Counted from the first letter of the stretch, positions 1 to 9,372 are shown. The stretch: DNA of 64,000 nucleotides from CAVPXC01 sp963709505 (GCA_963709505.1 CAVPXC010000022.1:1-64000), one strand, 5' to 3'. The notes: generated from the sequence alone by a model not told the origin. Numbers and translations: made by a program.

Positions 1-20
1 TCACTAAGAAGCTGACCCCA

Positions 21-64
21 GCCGGGGCAACGCCGATCCTCTCGGCGTTGCCCCGGCTTTTATT
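21..64 (+). terminator. Intrinsic terminator
   Basis: A perfect 16-bp stem (21-36 pairs with 42-57) with a 5-base loop is followed by TTTTATT. The stem is very GC-rich. It would end a gene lying to the left of the window. Confidence 0.8.
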
Positions 65-203
65 TGGCTATGTCTGCATTTCGGTGTCCTTTCGGCAAGG
101 CTGTATGAATTCCGATTCTTGGTCGGGTAACGTGGGAGCCCCGCGTACTCGGTGAGCGCGTGGCCCTAGGGTTCCTTGAGCGACCCCGATCTGCACAGAT
201 GAG

Positions 204-492
204 TCAAATTTTGCAGGGCTCCAGTTTGGCTTGATCGAACAACGCGGCGAACGCCTGGTTCAGGCGGTGCATGGCGGTGGCGATGGGTCGGTTGGGGGCC
301 TTGGGGCAGCCGTCGAACAGTTGGGACAGGCCCGGGCGCAGATGCGACTGTGTACCTTGGTGGAGAACAGGGCGACCCGGATCCCCAGATCGGTGACCTG
401 ATAGCGGTGACTGTGGGGGGAGCATAGTCCCCCGTCGCTCAACCGGGGCCGCCCAATACCCAAACACTTGCCGCCCCATGCATTGTCGGTCT
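204..492 (-). pseudogene. Transposase-like C-terminal remnant
   Basis: Reading leftward, one frame gives the motif YQVTDLGIRVALFSTKVHSR and a second frame continues with LRPGLSQLF and ends near position 204. The two join into one C-terminal domain if a single-base shift near 345 is allowed. The pattern 'YxLTxxGxRVAxFxTK' is known to me from actinobacterial transposase-associated proteins, but I cannot name the family firmly. It abuts the IS630-like N-terminus at 493-745 in the same direction, so the two may be one deleted gene or two fused remnants. Confidence 0.4.
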
Positions 493-745
493 GACCCCGG
501 CCCTCGCGGACTTGGGCGAACTTGACCAATCCCTCCTCGGCGAACCGGACACGCCACCCACTGACCGACGCCGGCGACACCGACAACTCCCGCGCGATCG
601 CGATATTCGCCAAACCATCGGCCGCCATCAACAACGCCCGCGCCCGAACCACCTCGCGATGCGGAGCCGACGACGACCGCGCCAAAGCCTCAAGAACCTC
701 CCGCTGTCCTGCGGATACCAACAGAGCCGGAACAGGTTGCCTCAT
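493..745 (-). pseudogene. IS630-like transposase, N-terminal HTH fragment
   Basis: About 84 residues form a helix-turn-helix region typical of IS630/Tc1-type transposases: VRARALLMAADG, then IARELSVSPASVSGW and VRFAEEGL. The DDE catalytic domain that should follow is missing, because after GRG the frame runs into unrelated sequence. This is the first of several transposase remnants in the leftmost 2.4 kb. It is a truncated gene rather than an active transposase. Confidence 0.65.
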
Positions 746-945
746 AATGAAATCCTACAAGACAATTACCAATTATTTACAGGACACACCACTAGGACCC
801 CACCTCCGAGGCTGGCATTCATCGGATATGCCGTGCAGTGGTGGGGCGGTGGACGATCGGGGCGGCAGATTCAGCGATTCTTCCCCGGCCCGAGTAGGAC
901 TTGCTGCAGGTGCCATCCCAGGGATTTCTTTCACCGGGCTACTAA

Positions 946-1041
946 CTAACTGCACTTGCCTGCTGAGGATGCCAGGAACATCGCGAGCCCTGCGATGTCG
1001 TCTTTCGTCCCGAGCCGGCCGAGCGGAACTGTGGTGACGGC
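946..1041 (-). pseudogene. SDR C-terminal remnant
   Basis: About 30 residues match the end of classical short-chain dehydrogenases: PLGRLGTKDDIAGLAMFLAS. The last strand with the usual 'YVTG..ldvDGG' is missing and replaced by GKCS and a stop. No Rossmann N-terminus is found upstream. It is a small leftover of a dehydrogenase gene among transposon debris. Confidence 0.5.
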
Positions 1042-1280
1042 ACTCGGACCGCCGGCGTTGTCACCATCGGAGAGGCGTTCCAATCCCTCGGTTCCACTGA
1101 TCGGTCGGGTCGGAACCAGTTGCACCACAGTCGGTGTCACCGCAGTGAGCACGCGGCCGTCGCCGTAGGCACCATGACGACGATCTGGTCGGCGGGCAGC
1201 ACCCCGGGCCGTCGGTGCCGCACCGGCCGCTCATCGTCAGCACGGCCACACACATCGCCAAGGGCCGCAACCAGTCAGTC

Positions 1281-1604
1281 TCAGCCGACCGCGTCCGTGC
1301 CCGAGTTCGCGTTGACGCAGTCCCGGTAGGCATCCATACACATGGCGACGGCATCAGGCGGTACATACCGTTCGCCATAGATGCCCTCCTGCACGTTGGC
1401 CGACATGCATTGCTCCTTGTCGCTGGTGCAACTCGGCGACGGCGAGAAGTCGGCCGGCGCAGTCGGCGCCACCCCGGGTGAACACGGGCTTTGTGTCACC
1501 GGCAGCGCCGACGCCAGCGGAGTCGACACCATAACGACAGGAATAGACAGCCCGGTTGCGGCGACTGCTATGATCATCAGCTTGGACAGCCCTGCTAGAA
1601 CCAT
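1281..1604 (-). CDS. Small secreted cysteine-containing protein
   Basis: A 107-residue protein of unknown function. Residues 1-32 form a clear signal peptide: a short charged start, a hydrophobic core and an ALA-type cleavage region. The mature part is about 75 residues, rich in proline, serine and cysteine (PCSPG, SCTS, QCMS, MCMDAYRDCV), which suggests disulfides. The ATG at 1604 is chosen because GGAGGGAGCGAAAG lies just upstream; a longer in-frame start at 1658 has no such site. Small exported proteins of this shape are common in mycobacteria. It stands alone, with no evident operon. Confidence 0.6.
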   Translation of the reverse strand: MVLAGLSKLMIIAVAATGLSIPVVMVSTPLASALPVTQSPCSPGVAPTAPADFSPSPSCTSDKEQCMSANVQEGIYGERYVPPDAVAMCMDAYRDCVNANSGTDAVG

Positions 1605-2164
1605 CTTTCGCTCCCTCCGTGAGATGAACTGGTTACTCGAGATTTGCACGGACGTCATGACGTGTCGAGGGTCTTCAGACCCTTAGCTAGTCGACTTTTG
1701 ACCAGGGAAGTTCAGCGAGCGTCGGTAGCCTGCCGCCATCGCAGCGCGGGCACCCACTCGGCGGCTACCCGCGCTTCGCCCCGTGGCGCCGACTGTATCG
1801 GCCCGAAGAACGGCGGCTACGCCACGACCATCCACATCGAGGTTTGTCTCCGGCGACGGTACGTCGATGTGGGTGCAGTCGAACTGGTGGGGTGGGCAAC
1901 TCCTGCCGCGACGTTGCTTACAGCTTCAACTTAAAATCCGCACAGTGTGGGTTCGAGTCCCACTGGGGGCACTGTATACGCCCTGGTAGCCGGGTATAGC
2001 TGACAGCTAGGTCGGCTAGGTAGGACCGTTCGTATACGCGGCGTGTACGCGGACTGGCGATCGTCGCGCATGCTAGCTACTTCGACCTGAAAAACCCTTG
2101 ATCGGTGTGGTACTTGTGGCCGAAGGTGTTGATCAGGTGCGGTCAGCGGTGCGCAATGGTCGTT
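1605..2164. other. Intergenic stretch with no supported gene
   Basis: No reading frame here looks coding on either strand. The only recognisable item is a tRNA 3'-end fragment at 1947-1971. The rest looks like degraded mobile-element flank. Confidence 0.4.
1947..1971 (+). other. tRNA 3'-end fragment (T-arm and acceptor)
   Basis: GTGGG-TTCGAGT-CCCAC is a perfect T-arm. It is followed by TGGGGGC-A, the 3' acceptor strand plus discriminator. CTTAAAA at 1929-1935 resembles an anticodon loop (UAA, leucine), but its flanks do not pair. No matching GCCCCCA 5' acceptor strand exists upstream. It is therefore a 3' piece, as left at the far attachment site of tRNA-targeting integrative elements, or a decayed tRNA. 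Confidence 0.55.
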
Positions 2165-2245
2165 TCAGGCTGCGAGGGTGCCGATCTTGACTAGGTTGTG
2201 GGCGAAAACTCCGTGTCCGCACCAGGTTCGGGCTCCGTTGAGGCC
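2165..2245 (-). pseudogene. Transposase C-terminal tail, inverted
   Basis: On the minus strand this reads GLNGARTWCGHGVFAHNLVK followed by IGTLAA and a stop. This is the conserved C-terminal tail of a DDE transposase family common in actinobacteria. In an intact copy it directly follows the segment now found at 2247-2345 on the opposite strand. The two pieces meet head to head around 2246. Confidence 0.65.
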
Positions 2246-2246
2246 C

Positions 2247-2345
2247 CGCGAGAAAGTGAAATGGCGGACCGGGTCCGAAGGACGGATCAGCCACATGAAA
2301 CGCAGCTACGGCTGGAACCGCACCGAACTCACCGAGCGAGCAGTG
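2247..2345 (+). pseudogene. Transposase fragment upstream of the tail
   Basis: The plus strand reads REKVKWRTGSEGRISHMKRS then YGWNRTEL. This is the segment that normally precedes the tail found at 2165-2245 on the other strand. After EL the family similarity stops. The rest of the transposase is absent. Confidence 0.65.
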
Positions 2346-2693
2346 GATCGGCGCGGCGCCGAACTAGATCTACTGCTGAGGCAGGTTAGTTGACCCCGCG
2401 ACGGGCGGGACGTTGCCGATCGCGGAGTTCTGCCGGTGATGAGCGGGATCGCCGGCGAGCGGTCAGCGGGGGCACCCGGTGTGTCACCATCTATTCGCCG
2501 CTTATGGCCGGGAAACGACCGGAATCGGCAAGCTCCACTCGGTCGCCAATATGACGAAAATCATTGTGGCACTTAAGATAACGGGGCCATGGACGCCCAC
2601 GAGCTAACCGAGCATTGGCTTCGCTTTGACCGGTTCCGACGCGGTCGTGTTCGACCCCGATCACAACTCACGCAACGGCGAAGGTACCCTGCG
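2346..2693. other. Non-coding or degraded stretch left of the IS3 element
   Basis: No supported gene. Just before the IS3 left end, one plus frame reads ALTGSDAVVFDPDHNSRNGE without stops. It could be the tail of a gene interrupted by the insertion, but I could not find its continuation convincingly on the right side of the element. Confidence 0.3.
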
Positions 2694-2763
2694 TGTCAGG
2701 GTGAGTTGAGTCCAGTGGTTCATAGCAACCCGCCTGCAGGGCGAGATACGGATCAACGCAACG

Positions 2764-3198
2764 ATGACGATTTCCAGCCTGGCTGTGGCCGGGGAGAATG
2801 CGCAGATGGATTCAACGCGTCCACGCTCTGGTGGTCCGCAGCGGCGGCGCAGGTTCAGTCCGGCCGAGAAACTGGCGCACCTGGCGGCCTATGAGCAGGC
2901 TTGCGCAACCAACGATGGCGGCGCCTATCTGCGTCGCGAGGGCCTGTATTCCTCGCTGATCTGCGAATGGCGCAAGCAACGAGATGCCGGGGCGCTGGAG
3001 GGTAAGCCGGCCGGGGCCAGGGTCGGCAGGCTGACGGCCGAGCAGGCCGAGATCGCTCGCCTCAAACGCGAACTGGACAAGACGTCCAAGCGGCTGGCCA
3101 CCACTGAGGTTGCCTTGGAGATAATGGGAAAAGCACACGCGCTCTTGGAGATTCTCTCCGAGAGCGCGGAGCAACCGACCAAGCCGAGCAAGCGTTGA
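2764..3198 (+). CDS. IS3-family transposase OrfA
   Basis: A 144-residue protein with a helix-turn-helix in the N-terminal half (RFSPAEKLAHLAAYEQA ... SSLICEWRKQRDAG). A leucine-zipper-like coiled coil follows (EIARLKRELDKTSKRLATTE), the usual OrfA layout for binding the inverted repeats and multimerising. A second ATG at 2806 with GGGGAG upstream is an equally good start and would remove 14 residues. The stop overlaps the OrfB start (TGATG), so translation is likely coupled rather than by programmed frameshift. Confidence 0.85.
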   Translation: MTISSLAVAGENAQMDSTRPRSGGPQRRRRFSPAEKLAHLAAYEQACATNDGGAYLRREGLYSSLICEWRKQRDAGALEGKPAGARVGRLTAEQAEIARLKRELDKTSKRLATTEVALEIMGKAHALLEILSESAEQPTKPSKR

Positions 3199-4208
3199 TG
3201 GACGCTTGGAGCGCCTTGCGCGCACATCGCATCTCCACCCGGGATGCGGCGGGGTTGACCGGGATGCACCGCTCGACCGCACTGCGCCGTGCCGCACCCA
3301 AGCCGACTGCATCGGCTCGGGTATCGACCGTGCCGGTCAACAAGCTCACCGCCGCGGAGTGCGCGCGGGTCGTGGAGGTGCTCAACAGTGACCGCTTCGT
3401 TGATGGCGCCCCGATGCAGGTGTGGGCCACTCTGCTCGACGAGGGCACCTACCTGTGCTCGATCTCCACGATGTATCGCATCCTGAATGCGAACAAGCTG
3501 GTCAAGGAGCGTCGCCGGCTGGCCCGGCATCGCAAGGCGGTCTGCCCGGAGCTGCTGGCGACCGCACCGCGGCAGGTGTACTCGTGGGACATCACCAAAC
3601 TGCGCGGCCCAGCCAAGGGGGTCTACTACGACGCCTACGTGATGATCGACATCTACTCGCGTTACATCGTCGGGGTCCATGTGCATGCCCGCGAGTGCGG
3701 TGTGCTGGCCAAGGAGATGATGCAACAGATCTTCACCACCTACGGAATCCCCCATGTCGTGCACGCAGACCGCGGCACCTCGATGACCAGCAACACTGTC
3801 GCCGGGTGGCTTTCGGATCTGGGTGTGACTCGCTCGCACTCACGGCCCAAGGTGTCCAATGACAATCCCTTCAGCGAGTCATGGTTCAAAACCTTGAAGT
3901 ACGCCCCGGTGTTTCCCGAAAACTTCGAATCCATCCATCACGCAAGGGATTTCATGGATGAGTTCGTCGACTGGTACAACCACCAGCACCGGCACAGCGG
4001 AATCGGCCTGCACACCCCCGCCGACGTCTTCTACGGCCTTGCCGAGGAGAAGGACAGCCGACGCCGGGCCGTGCTCGCCGAGGCGCGAACACGCCACCGG
4101 CACCGCTTCAGCCACGACAACGCACCCAAGATCATCGACCTACCCGAAGCCGCCGCGATCAACCCACCCAAACCACCAGAACCGGAGGATCAAACGACAG
4201 CCGCCTAA
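3198..4208 (+). CDS. IS3-family transposase OrfB (DDE integrase core)
   Basis: A 336-residue protein carrying the rve integrase core. The three acidic catalytic residues are visible: Asp in YSWDITKL, Asp in VVHADRGTSM, and Glu in NPFSESWFKTLKY, followed by WYNHQHRHSGIG. It catalyses strand cleavage and transfer during transposition, using the DNA-binding OrfA. Its length is normal for IS3-family OrfB. No frameshift is seen, in contrast to most neighbours. Confidence 0.9.
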   Translation: MDAWSALRAHRISTRDAAGLTGMHRSTALRRAAPKPTASARVSTVPVNKLTAAECARVVEVLNSDRFVDGAPMQVWATLLDEGTYLCSISTMYRILNANKLVKERRRLARHRKAVCPELLATAPRQVYSWDITKLRGPAKGVYYDAYVMIDIYSRYIVGVHVHARECGVLAKEMMQQIFTTYGIPHVVHADRGTSMTSNTVAGWLSDLGVTRSHSRPKVSNDNPFSESWFKTLKYAPVFPENFESIHHARDFMDEFVDWYNHQHRHSGIGLHTPADVFYGLAEEKDSRRRAVLAEARTRHRHRFSHDNAPKIIDLPEAAAINPPKPPEPEDQTTAA

Positions 4209-4353
4209 CACCTGCTGGACTCAAACTCCTTGACAAATTCCGGTACCAGCAGCGATGCGCTGAATGGTGTCATTAGCGTCCGGTGGGGTGCTGCAAGCGA
4301 TCCACGGCACGGGTGAGATCCCGCCACCACCCGATTTACCTGCCGACGCGGTA

Positions 4354-4530
4354 CTACTTCTTTTTGAAGGCGTCCTTAACCTTCTCGCCGGCGTCTTTGA
4401 GGTTGGACTTCGTCTGGTCGCGCTTCCCCTCATTTTCAGTGCTCTCGTCGCCGAGCACCTTGCCGACCGCTTCCTTGACCTTGCCGCCAAGTTCGTCGAG
4501 CTTGTTCTTCGCCTTATCCTCAGCGCTCAC
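4354..4530 (-). CDS. CsbD-like small stress protein
   Basis: A 58-residue protein starting with GTG at 4530, preceded by GGGGAGGGG. The sequence is strongly charged and lysine-rich: SAEDKAKNKLDELGGKVKEA, KVLGDESTENEGKRDQTKSN and KDAGEKVKDAFKKK. This is the standard CsbD/YjbJ pattern. These small proteins are induced by general stress in many bacteria; their molecular role is unknown. It sits alone between two insertion sequences and is intact. Confidence 0.85.
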   Translation of the reverse strand: MSAEDKAKNKLDELGGKVKEAVGKVLGDESTENEGKRDQTKSNLKDAGEKVKDAFKKK

Positions 4531-4692
4531 AGAGTGTGCCCCTCCCCGATGTGGGAATCGACCCGGTGGCCGAAACCTCAGCCCGACGTTAACGCGCGAG
4601 CCGGGAGCGCATCAGGGCCAAAAGACCCTGCCGTGTGATCACGTCACGGCGGGAACGTGGAACCCCTGATAGTGGCTCTTCGAGTTTAAGCG

Positions 4693-6152
4693 CAATACCG
4701 TTTACTTAAGGATGAGGATGACCGGTTGGCGCTCGATGACGGGTGCGTTGCGGTGGTGGGGGTGTTTGACTTGGTAGACCGACATCTTTCGTTTGACGAC
4801 ACGCGGGTTGACGCGGGCACGTCGGGTAGGCAGCAGTTCGTGCAGGATCTCGGCGGTCACGCATCGGTCGGCGTCGTCAAGGGTGTCAGGGGGAAAAACC
4901 CGGGTGGCTGGCGGTGGTGCGCCGAGCGGCCCGGAGTGAGCGGGTGAACGACAACCTGTCCGGGTCGTGCCCGAAATTGGTTGCCGCCGAATGCATCAGC
5001 CACCGTATCGCGTAGTGCACGCACAGGTATCCGTACACTTCCTGAATGACCCCGTCGGGCATCTTCGACCGCAGGACGAGCCCGGGGCTGCGTTGATGGG
5101 TCTTGAGTTCGCCGAACGCGGTTTCGATCTCCCACCGCTGGGAGTACAACCTGGCGAGATCCGACGCGGGAGCGGCCGTGGGGTCGGTGATCGTGGTCAG
5201 CAGCCGGTAGGTCCGATCCGCCGGCGCGGCATCGTTGTCGGCGCCGGCCAGGGTGTACTCGATGACACGGACCGCGATGCCGTCGGCGTGGTTGCGGCGA
5301 GCCTTGGTTCCCGGATAGATGTGGGACGCGAAAGATCCATCGGGGTAACGCTTTTCCACAGGAAGGACGGCGTTGGACTTCAGCCGCCAGAGCAGATCGG
5401 CGCCCGTGGCCCGGGACTTGTCCCACAGTGTGTAGCTGAAGAACCCACGGTCGGCCAGCAGCAGCATCCCCGGTTTCAGCGACCGCAACACCGACTCAGC
5501 CAGCGTCTGTTCACCCTGGCGGTAGGTGCCGATCTCGGCATCGATGATCGCATGGGATCCGCACTCGGCCAGCCCGAGTACCCGCACCTGCGGAAACGCT
5601 CCACCCCGTCCACCTCCCCGCGAGGACGGCGGTCGACCGAACCACTCGACGTTGGCGTCAGTATCAGCCAGATCCAGGCACAACCCGTCCATGCCCATCA
5701 GCTGCCACGACCGATAAAAATCACCCGCCACCTGCGGATTCGCCAACGAAACCGCCGCCCTGCCGTACAACGCGCGCAGCGGTTCGGACCCCAACCTTCT
5801 GCGCGCCTGAAACAGCGCCGCCTTCGTAGGAATCGACCACTCGCGCGACCATCCCGACGCCCACGAATGCCCTGACACCAACATCCGCATCACCTCCTCA
5901 TACGACGAGGTCGAAAACAGCGCCAGCCCCAGCACGTAGTACACCACCGCCCGCGCCGGCAACAATCGGTGACGACGCTCGACCCGACCGCACTCAGCGA
6001 GCACCGCATCAACCAAATCGGGCGGGAAAACCCTGGTCAATACCCCCAACGAGATGTGATCAGACAACCTCTGATCACTCTCCGGCTTGACCCAGCCCGC
6101 CCGCGGCACACACTCAGAATAACAACCATGTCATCTTAAGTAAACGGTATTG
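4693..6152 (-). mobile_element. IS4-family insertion sequence
   Basis: Perfect 18-bp terminal inverted repeats (CAATACCGTTTACTTAAG at 4693-4710 and its complement at 6135-6152) enclose one transposase gene. The outer flanks AGTTTAAGCG (left) and AGTTTAAAGC (right) look like a target duplication of about 10 bp with one indel. The element is about 1.46 kb, the right size for the IS4 family. Confidence 0.85.
4702..6109 (-). pseudogene. IS4-family transposase, frameshifted near its C-terminus
   Basis: 407 residues are open, then a stop follows HPGFSP at 4886. Shifting one base near 4887, in a run of T and C, restores DTLDDADRC... and a normal end at 4702 (VIERQPVILILK). The N-terminal IS4 domain (residues 1-100), the DDE region (LMGMDGLCLDLADT, LLADRGFFSY) and the Y-(2)-R-(3)-E signature YSQRWEIETAFGELK are all present. 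The break is probably a sequencing indel, so the transposase may be intact in nature. Confidence 0.85.
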
Positions 6153-6248
6153 AGTTTAAAGCCGACATTGCATTGACACCCTTCGCGGCCAACTGCGACA
6201 GTGACCCGAAATGACAGGCGGGCCGTGGGCCTTGGGAGGGAACGACCG

Positions 6249-7430
6249 GTGACAGTCAGCGCGGACAGCGACCTGCACTACGACCCCTACGACGTCGAAC
6301 TCAACCTCGACCCGTATCCGATGTTCGCGCGACTGCGCGAGGAAGCACCGCTGTACTACAACCCCGAGCACGACTTCTACGCGCTGAGCCGCTACGACGA
6401 CGTCAATAAGGCCGTCATCGACCACGAGACGTTCATCTCCGGCCGTGGCGCGCTGCTGGAGATCATCAAGTCCGGGATGGAGATCCCGCCCGGCACTTTG
6501 ATTTTCGAGGATCCGCCGATCCACAACATCCATCGCAACCTGCTCGCGCGGATGTTCACCCCGCGCAAGGTCGCCGCGCTGGAACCTCAGATCCGCGAGT
6601 TCACCGCCCGCTGCCTCGACCCGTTGGTCGGCACCGGCCGCTTCGACTTCGTCAACGATCTCGGCGAGCACATGCCGATGCGGGTGATCGGCATGCTGCT
6701 GGGCATTCCGGAGGACCGGCAGCGGCAGATCGCCGACCACGGCGAGGCGACGCTGCAGAAGGAGAAGGTCGACTCGATGGCCACCGGTGAGGTGTTCGCC
6801 GAGTTCCTCGACTGGCGCACCGACCATCCCTCGGACGACATCATGACCGAACTGCTCAACGCCGAGTTCACCGACGAGACCGGCACCCGGCGGCGGCTGA
6901 GCCGCGTGGAATTGCTGATGTACCTGATCGTGATCGCGACCGCCGGCGCCGAAACCACCACCCGGCTGATCGGCTGGGCCGGCAAGATCCTGGCCGAGCA
7001 TCCCGATCAACGCCGCGAACTCGCCGAGAACCCGGCTCTGATCCCCCAAGCCATCGAGGAGATCCTGCGGTTCGAGCCGCCGGCGCTGCAGATCGCCCGC
7101 TACGTCGACCGCGACGTCGAGTACTACGGGCAGACGGTGCCGCAGGGGTCGGCAATGCTCATGCTGGTCGGCTCGGCCAACCGCGACCGCCGCCGGTTCG
7201 CCCCGGACGGCGACGTGTTCGGCATCCATCGAGAGCTCAAGTCGCACATGACGTTCGGCGCTGGCACCCATTTCTGCATGGGCAACGCGCTGGCCCGCCT
7301 GGAGGGACGCATCGCCCTGGAGGAGATTCTCGCGCGCTTCCCCACCTGGGAGGTGGACTGGCCCAATGCGGTCAAGTCGCCGACCACCGCGGTGCGCGGC
7401 TGGGAATCCATGCCGACGTTCGTTCCCTGA
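6249..7430 (+). CDS. Cytochrome P450
   Basis: A 393-residue soluble bacterial P450. GTG at 6249 is chosen because GGGAGGGAAC precedes it. The I-helix oxygen-activation motif AGAETT lies near residue 231, the ExxR motif EEILR near 270 and the heme-cysteine loop FGAGTHFCMG near 335. It inserts one oxygen atom into a hydrophobic substrate using a ferredoxin or similar donor; neither donor nor substrate is evident. Mycobacterial P450s of this layout often oxidise steroids, fatty acids or terpenes. It is the first gene of a compact plus-strand cluster with a mycofactocin-type SDR 48 bp downstream, which suggests hydroxylation followed by alcohol oxidation. Confidence 0.9.
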   Translation: MTVSADSDLHYDPYDVELNLDPYPMFARLREEAPLYYNPEHDFYALSRYDDVNKAVIDHETFISGRGALLEIIKSGMEIPPGTLIFEDPPIHNIHRNLLARMFTPRKVAALEPQIREFTARCLDPLVGTGRFDFVNDLGEHMPMRVIGMLLGIPEDRQRQIADHGEATLQKEKVDSMATGEVFAEFLDWRTDHPSDDIMTELLNAEFTDETGTRRRLSRVELLMYLIVIATAGAETTTRLIGWAGKILAEHPDQRRELAENPALIPQAIEEILRFEPPALQIARYVDRDVEYYGQTVPQGSAMLMLVGSANRDRRRFAPDGDVFGIHRELKSHMTFGAGTHFCMGNALARLEGRIALEEILARFPTWEVDWPNAVKSPTTAVRGWESMPTFVP

Positions 7431-7478
7431 TCCACCAACCCGATCAACCAGCCTGATTCTCCGGAAAGGACTCAACAC

Positions 7479-8318
7479 ATGGCAGGACGTCTAGAAGGCA
7501 AGGTCGCGTTCATCACCGGTGCGGCACGCGGCCAGGGCCGCAGCCATGCGGTCCGCCTGGCGCAGGAGGGCGCCGACATCATCGCCGTCGACATCTGCAG
7601 GCCCGTCGAAACCGTGGACATCATCGCGCCCTCCACGCCGGAGGATCTGGCCGAGACGGCCGACCTGGTCAAAGCGCAGGACCGGCGAGTGGTCACCGCC
7701 GAAGTCGACGTGCGCGACTACGAGGCGCTCAAAGCGGCCGTGGACAGCGGCGTCGAGCAACTCGGCGGGCTCGACATCATCGTGGCCAACGCCGGAATCG
7801 GCAACGGCGGTGCAACGCTGGACAAAACCAGCGAAGCCGATTGGACGGCGATGATCGACGTCAACCTCGGCGGGGTGTGGAAGTCGGTCAAAGCCGGTGT
7901 GCCACATATCCTCGCCGGCGGCCGTGGCGGCTCGATAATCCTGACCAGTTCGGTCGGCGGGCTCAAGGCCTACCCGCACACCGGCCACTACGTGGCCGCC
8001 AAACACGGTGTGGTGGGCCTGATGCGAACCTTCGCCATCGAGTTGGGCGAGCACAACATCCGGGTCAACTCGGTGCATCCGACCAACGTGAACACCCCGC
8101 TGTTCATGAACGAGGCGACGATGCGGCTGTTCCGTCCGGATCTGCAGAATCCGGGACCCGACGACATGGCGCTGGTCGCGAAGATGATGCACGTGCTGCC
8201 GATCGGCTGGGTGGAGCCGGTGGACATCAGCAATGCGGTGCTGTTCCTGGCCTCCGACGAGGCGCGCTACATCACCGGCGTGACACTCCCGATCGACGCC
8301 GGCAGCTGCCTGAAGTGA
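7479..8318 (+). CDS. Mycofactocin-type SDR oxidoreductase
   Basis: A 279-residue short-chain dehydrogenase. The nucleotide-binding motif is TGAARGQGRSHAVRLAQEG near residue 14, followed by NAG and the catalytic YVAAK. An insertion after the second beta strand (DICRPVETVDIIAPSTPEDL) is the hallmark of the family that keeps its NAD bound and passes electrons to the redox peptide mycofactocin. It probably oxidises the alcohol made by the upstream P450. It ends in AAGTGA, overlapping the GTG start of the next gene, so translation is coupled. No mycofactocin biosynthesis genes are visible here. Confidence 0.85.
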   Translation: MAGRLEGKVAFITGAARGQGRSHAVRLAQEGADIIAVDICRPVETVDIIAPSTPEDLAETADLVKAQDRRVVTAEVDVRDYEALKAAVDSGVEQLGGLDIIVANAGIGNGGATLDKTSEADWTAMIDVNLGGVWKSVKAGVPHILAGGRGGSIILTSSVGGLKAYPHTGHYVAAKHGVVGLMRTFAIELGEHNIRVNSVHPTNVNTPLFMNEATMRLFRPDLQNPGPDDMALVAKMMHVLPIGWVEPVDISNAVLFLASDEARYITGVTLPIDAGSCLK

Positions 8319-9372
8319 TCACCATCCCGCGGGAGTGGGAGGAGATCACCCCGGGGTGGATGACCGAAGCGATCGCCGGCCACTATCCGGGCGCCGAGGT
8401 GGACGGTGTCGAGGTCGCCCTGCGCGACGACGGCACGAATCGCCGTGCCCGGTTGGCGCTGTCCTACTCCGCGGGCGACGGGCCGCCGACGGTGTTCGGC
8501 AAGGCGGTCGACCCGGCGCATGCCGAACTCGTCGCCCTGACCAGCGGGTTGTTCCACGAGCCGCGGCTGTTCTCGTCGGGAGTCGTTCTGCCGCTGGATC
8601 ATCCGGACGTCTACTGCGCCGCGTTCGACGAGGCGGAGTCGAACTTCGTGATGATCATGGAGGACGTCGCCGCGCGGGGCGCCGACCCGCGCGACTCCAC
8701 CCGGCCCCTGACGGTCGAGCAGGCGGCCGCCGGTGTGCGCGGACTGGCCCGGCTCACGGTCGGTACTGGGGCGAACGCGTGCTCGACCACCCGGCGCTGG
8801 GGTGGCTGGAGCCATTCGTTCCGTTCCCCGGTCTGGAACTGGCACCGCTGGAGATCGCATTCGAGCGCCTTGCTGACACAGTGCCGGCGGAGATCACGGC
8901 ACTGACCGGAGCAGAGCTGTTCGGGAACATCTGGTCGCGCTACATCACCACGTTGACGACGGGTCCGCAGACCTTGCTGCACGGCGACCCACACATCGGC
9001 AACACCTACGTGACGCCGGGTAAGGATGTCGGCTTCCTCGACTGGCAGATGGCCCGGCGCGGCAACTGGTCCCTGGACGTCGGCTACTTCCTGCAGGGAG
9101 CGCTGACCGTCGAGGACCGCCGCAGCGCCGAACGCAACCTTCTCGAGGAGTACCGCACCACGCTCGGCCTGCCGTCCGGCGAGATGCCGTCGGCCGAGGA
9201 GGTGTGGCTGCGGTATCGCGCGTCGGTGGCGCACGGGCTGGCCATCTGGACCGCCACGCTCAGCGGTGGCGATGCCTGGCAGCGACCGGACATCTCACTG
9301 GCCTTCGCGCAACGGTACGGAGCGGCGTTCGTCGACCTCGACACCCGTGCCGCGCTGGACGCCATCACGTGA
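8315..9372 (+). pseudogene. APH/ChoK-like phosphotransferase family protein, one frameshift
   Basis: The protein would have about 352 residues. The N-terminal lobe reads on from the GTG at 8315 until LARLTVGTG. One missing base near 8755 breaks the frame; restoring it gives LARLHGRYWGERV and the C-terminal lobe follows. The catalytic loop HGDPHIGNTY and the metal-binding FLDWQ are intact. The family phosphorylates small alcohols or amino compounds; in mycobacterial lipid clusters such kinases have unassigned substrates, and antibiotic resistance should not be assumed. It overlaps both neighbours by a few bases. Confidence 0.75.

Larger units (their letters stand above)
2694..4235 (+). mobile_element. 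IS3-family insertion sequence, complete
   Basis: Imperfect terminal inverted repeats bound two transposase genes. The left end TGTCAGGGTGAGTTGAGTCC matches the complement of the right end, TGTCAAGGAGTTTGAGTCC. The element is 1,542 bp. I see no convincing direct repeat at the insertion point (GCG left, AAT right), so it may have moved or recombined. Both orfs are open, so it could be functional. Confidence 0.85.

Noticed and set aside
1947..1971. Complete tRNA gene
   Set aside because: The 5' acceptor, D-arm and a paired anticodon stem are missing.
2694..4235. Target-site duplication for the IS3 element
   Set aside because: GGTACC occurs on both sides at different distances, but the bases touching the ends (GCG and AAT) do not match.
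4967..5875. Long plus-strand open frame of about 300 codons opposite the IS4 transposase
   Set aside because: It is a shadow of a GC-rich gene on the other strand; the composition is Arg/Gly/Pro-rich with no recognisable motif.
6156..7478. 440-codon minus frame opposite the P450
   Set aside because: Antisense to a complete P450 with all motifs; no family features.
8315..9372. Aminoglycoside resistance gene
   Set aside because: Only the kinase fold is supported; the operon context is lipid metabolism and the family has many other substrates.
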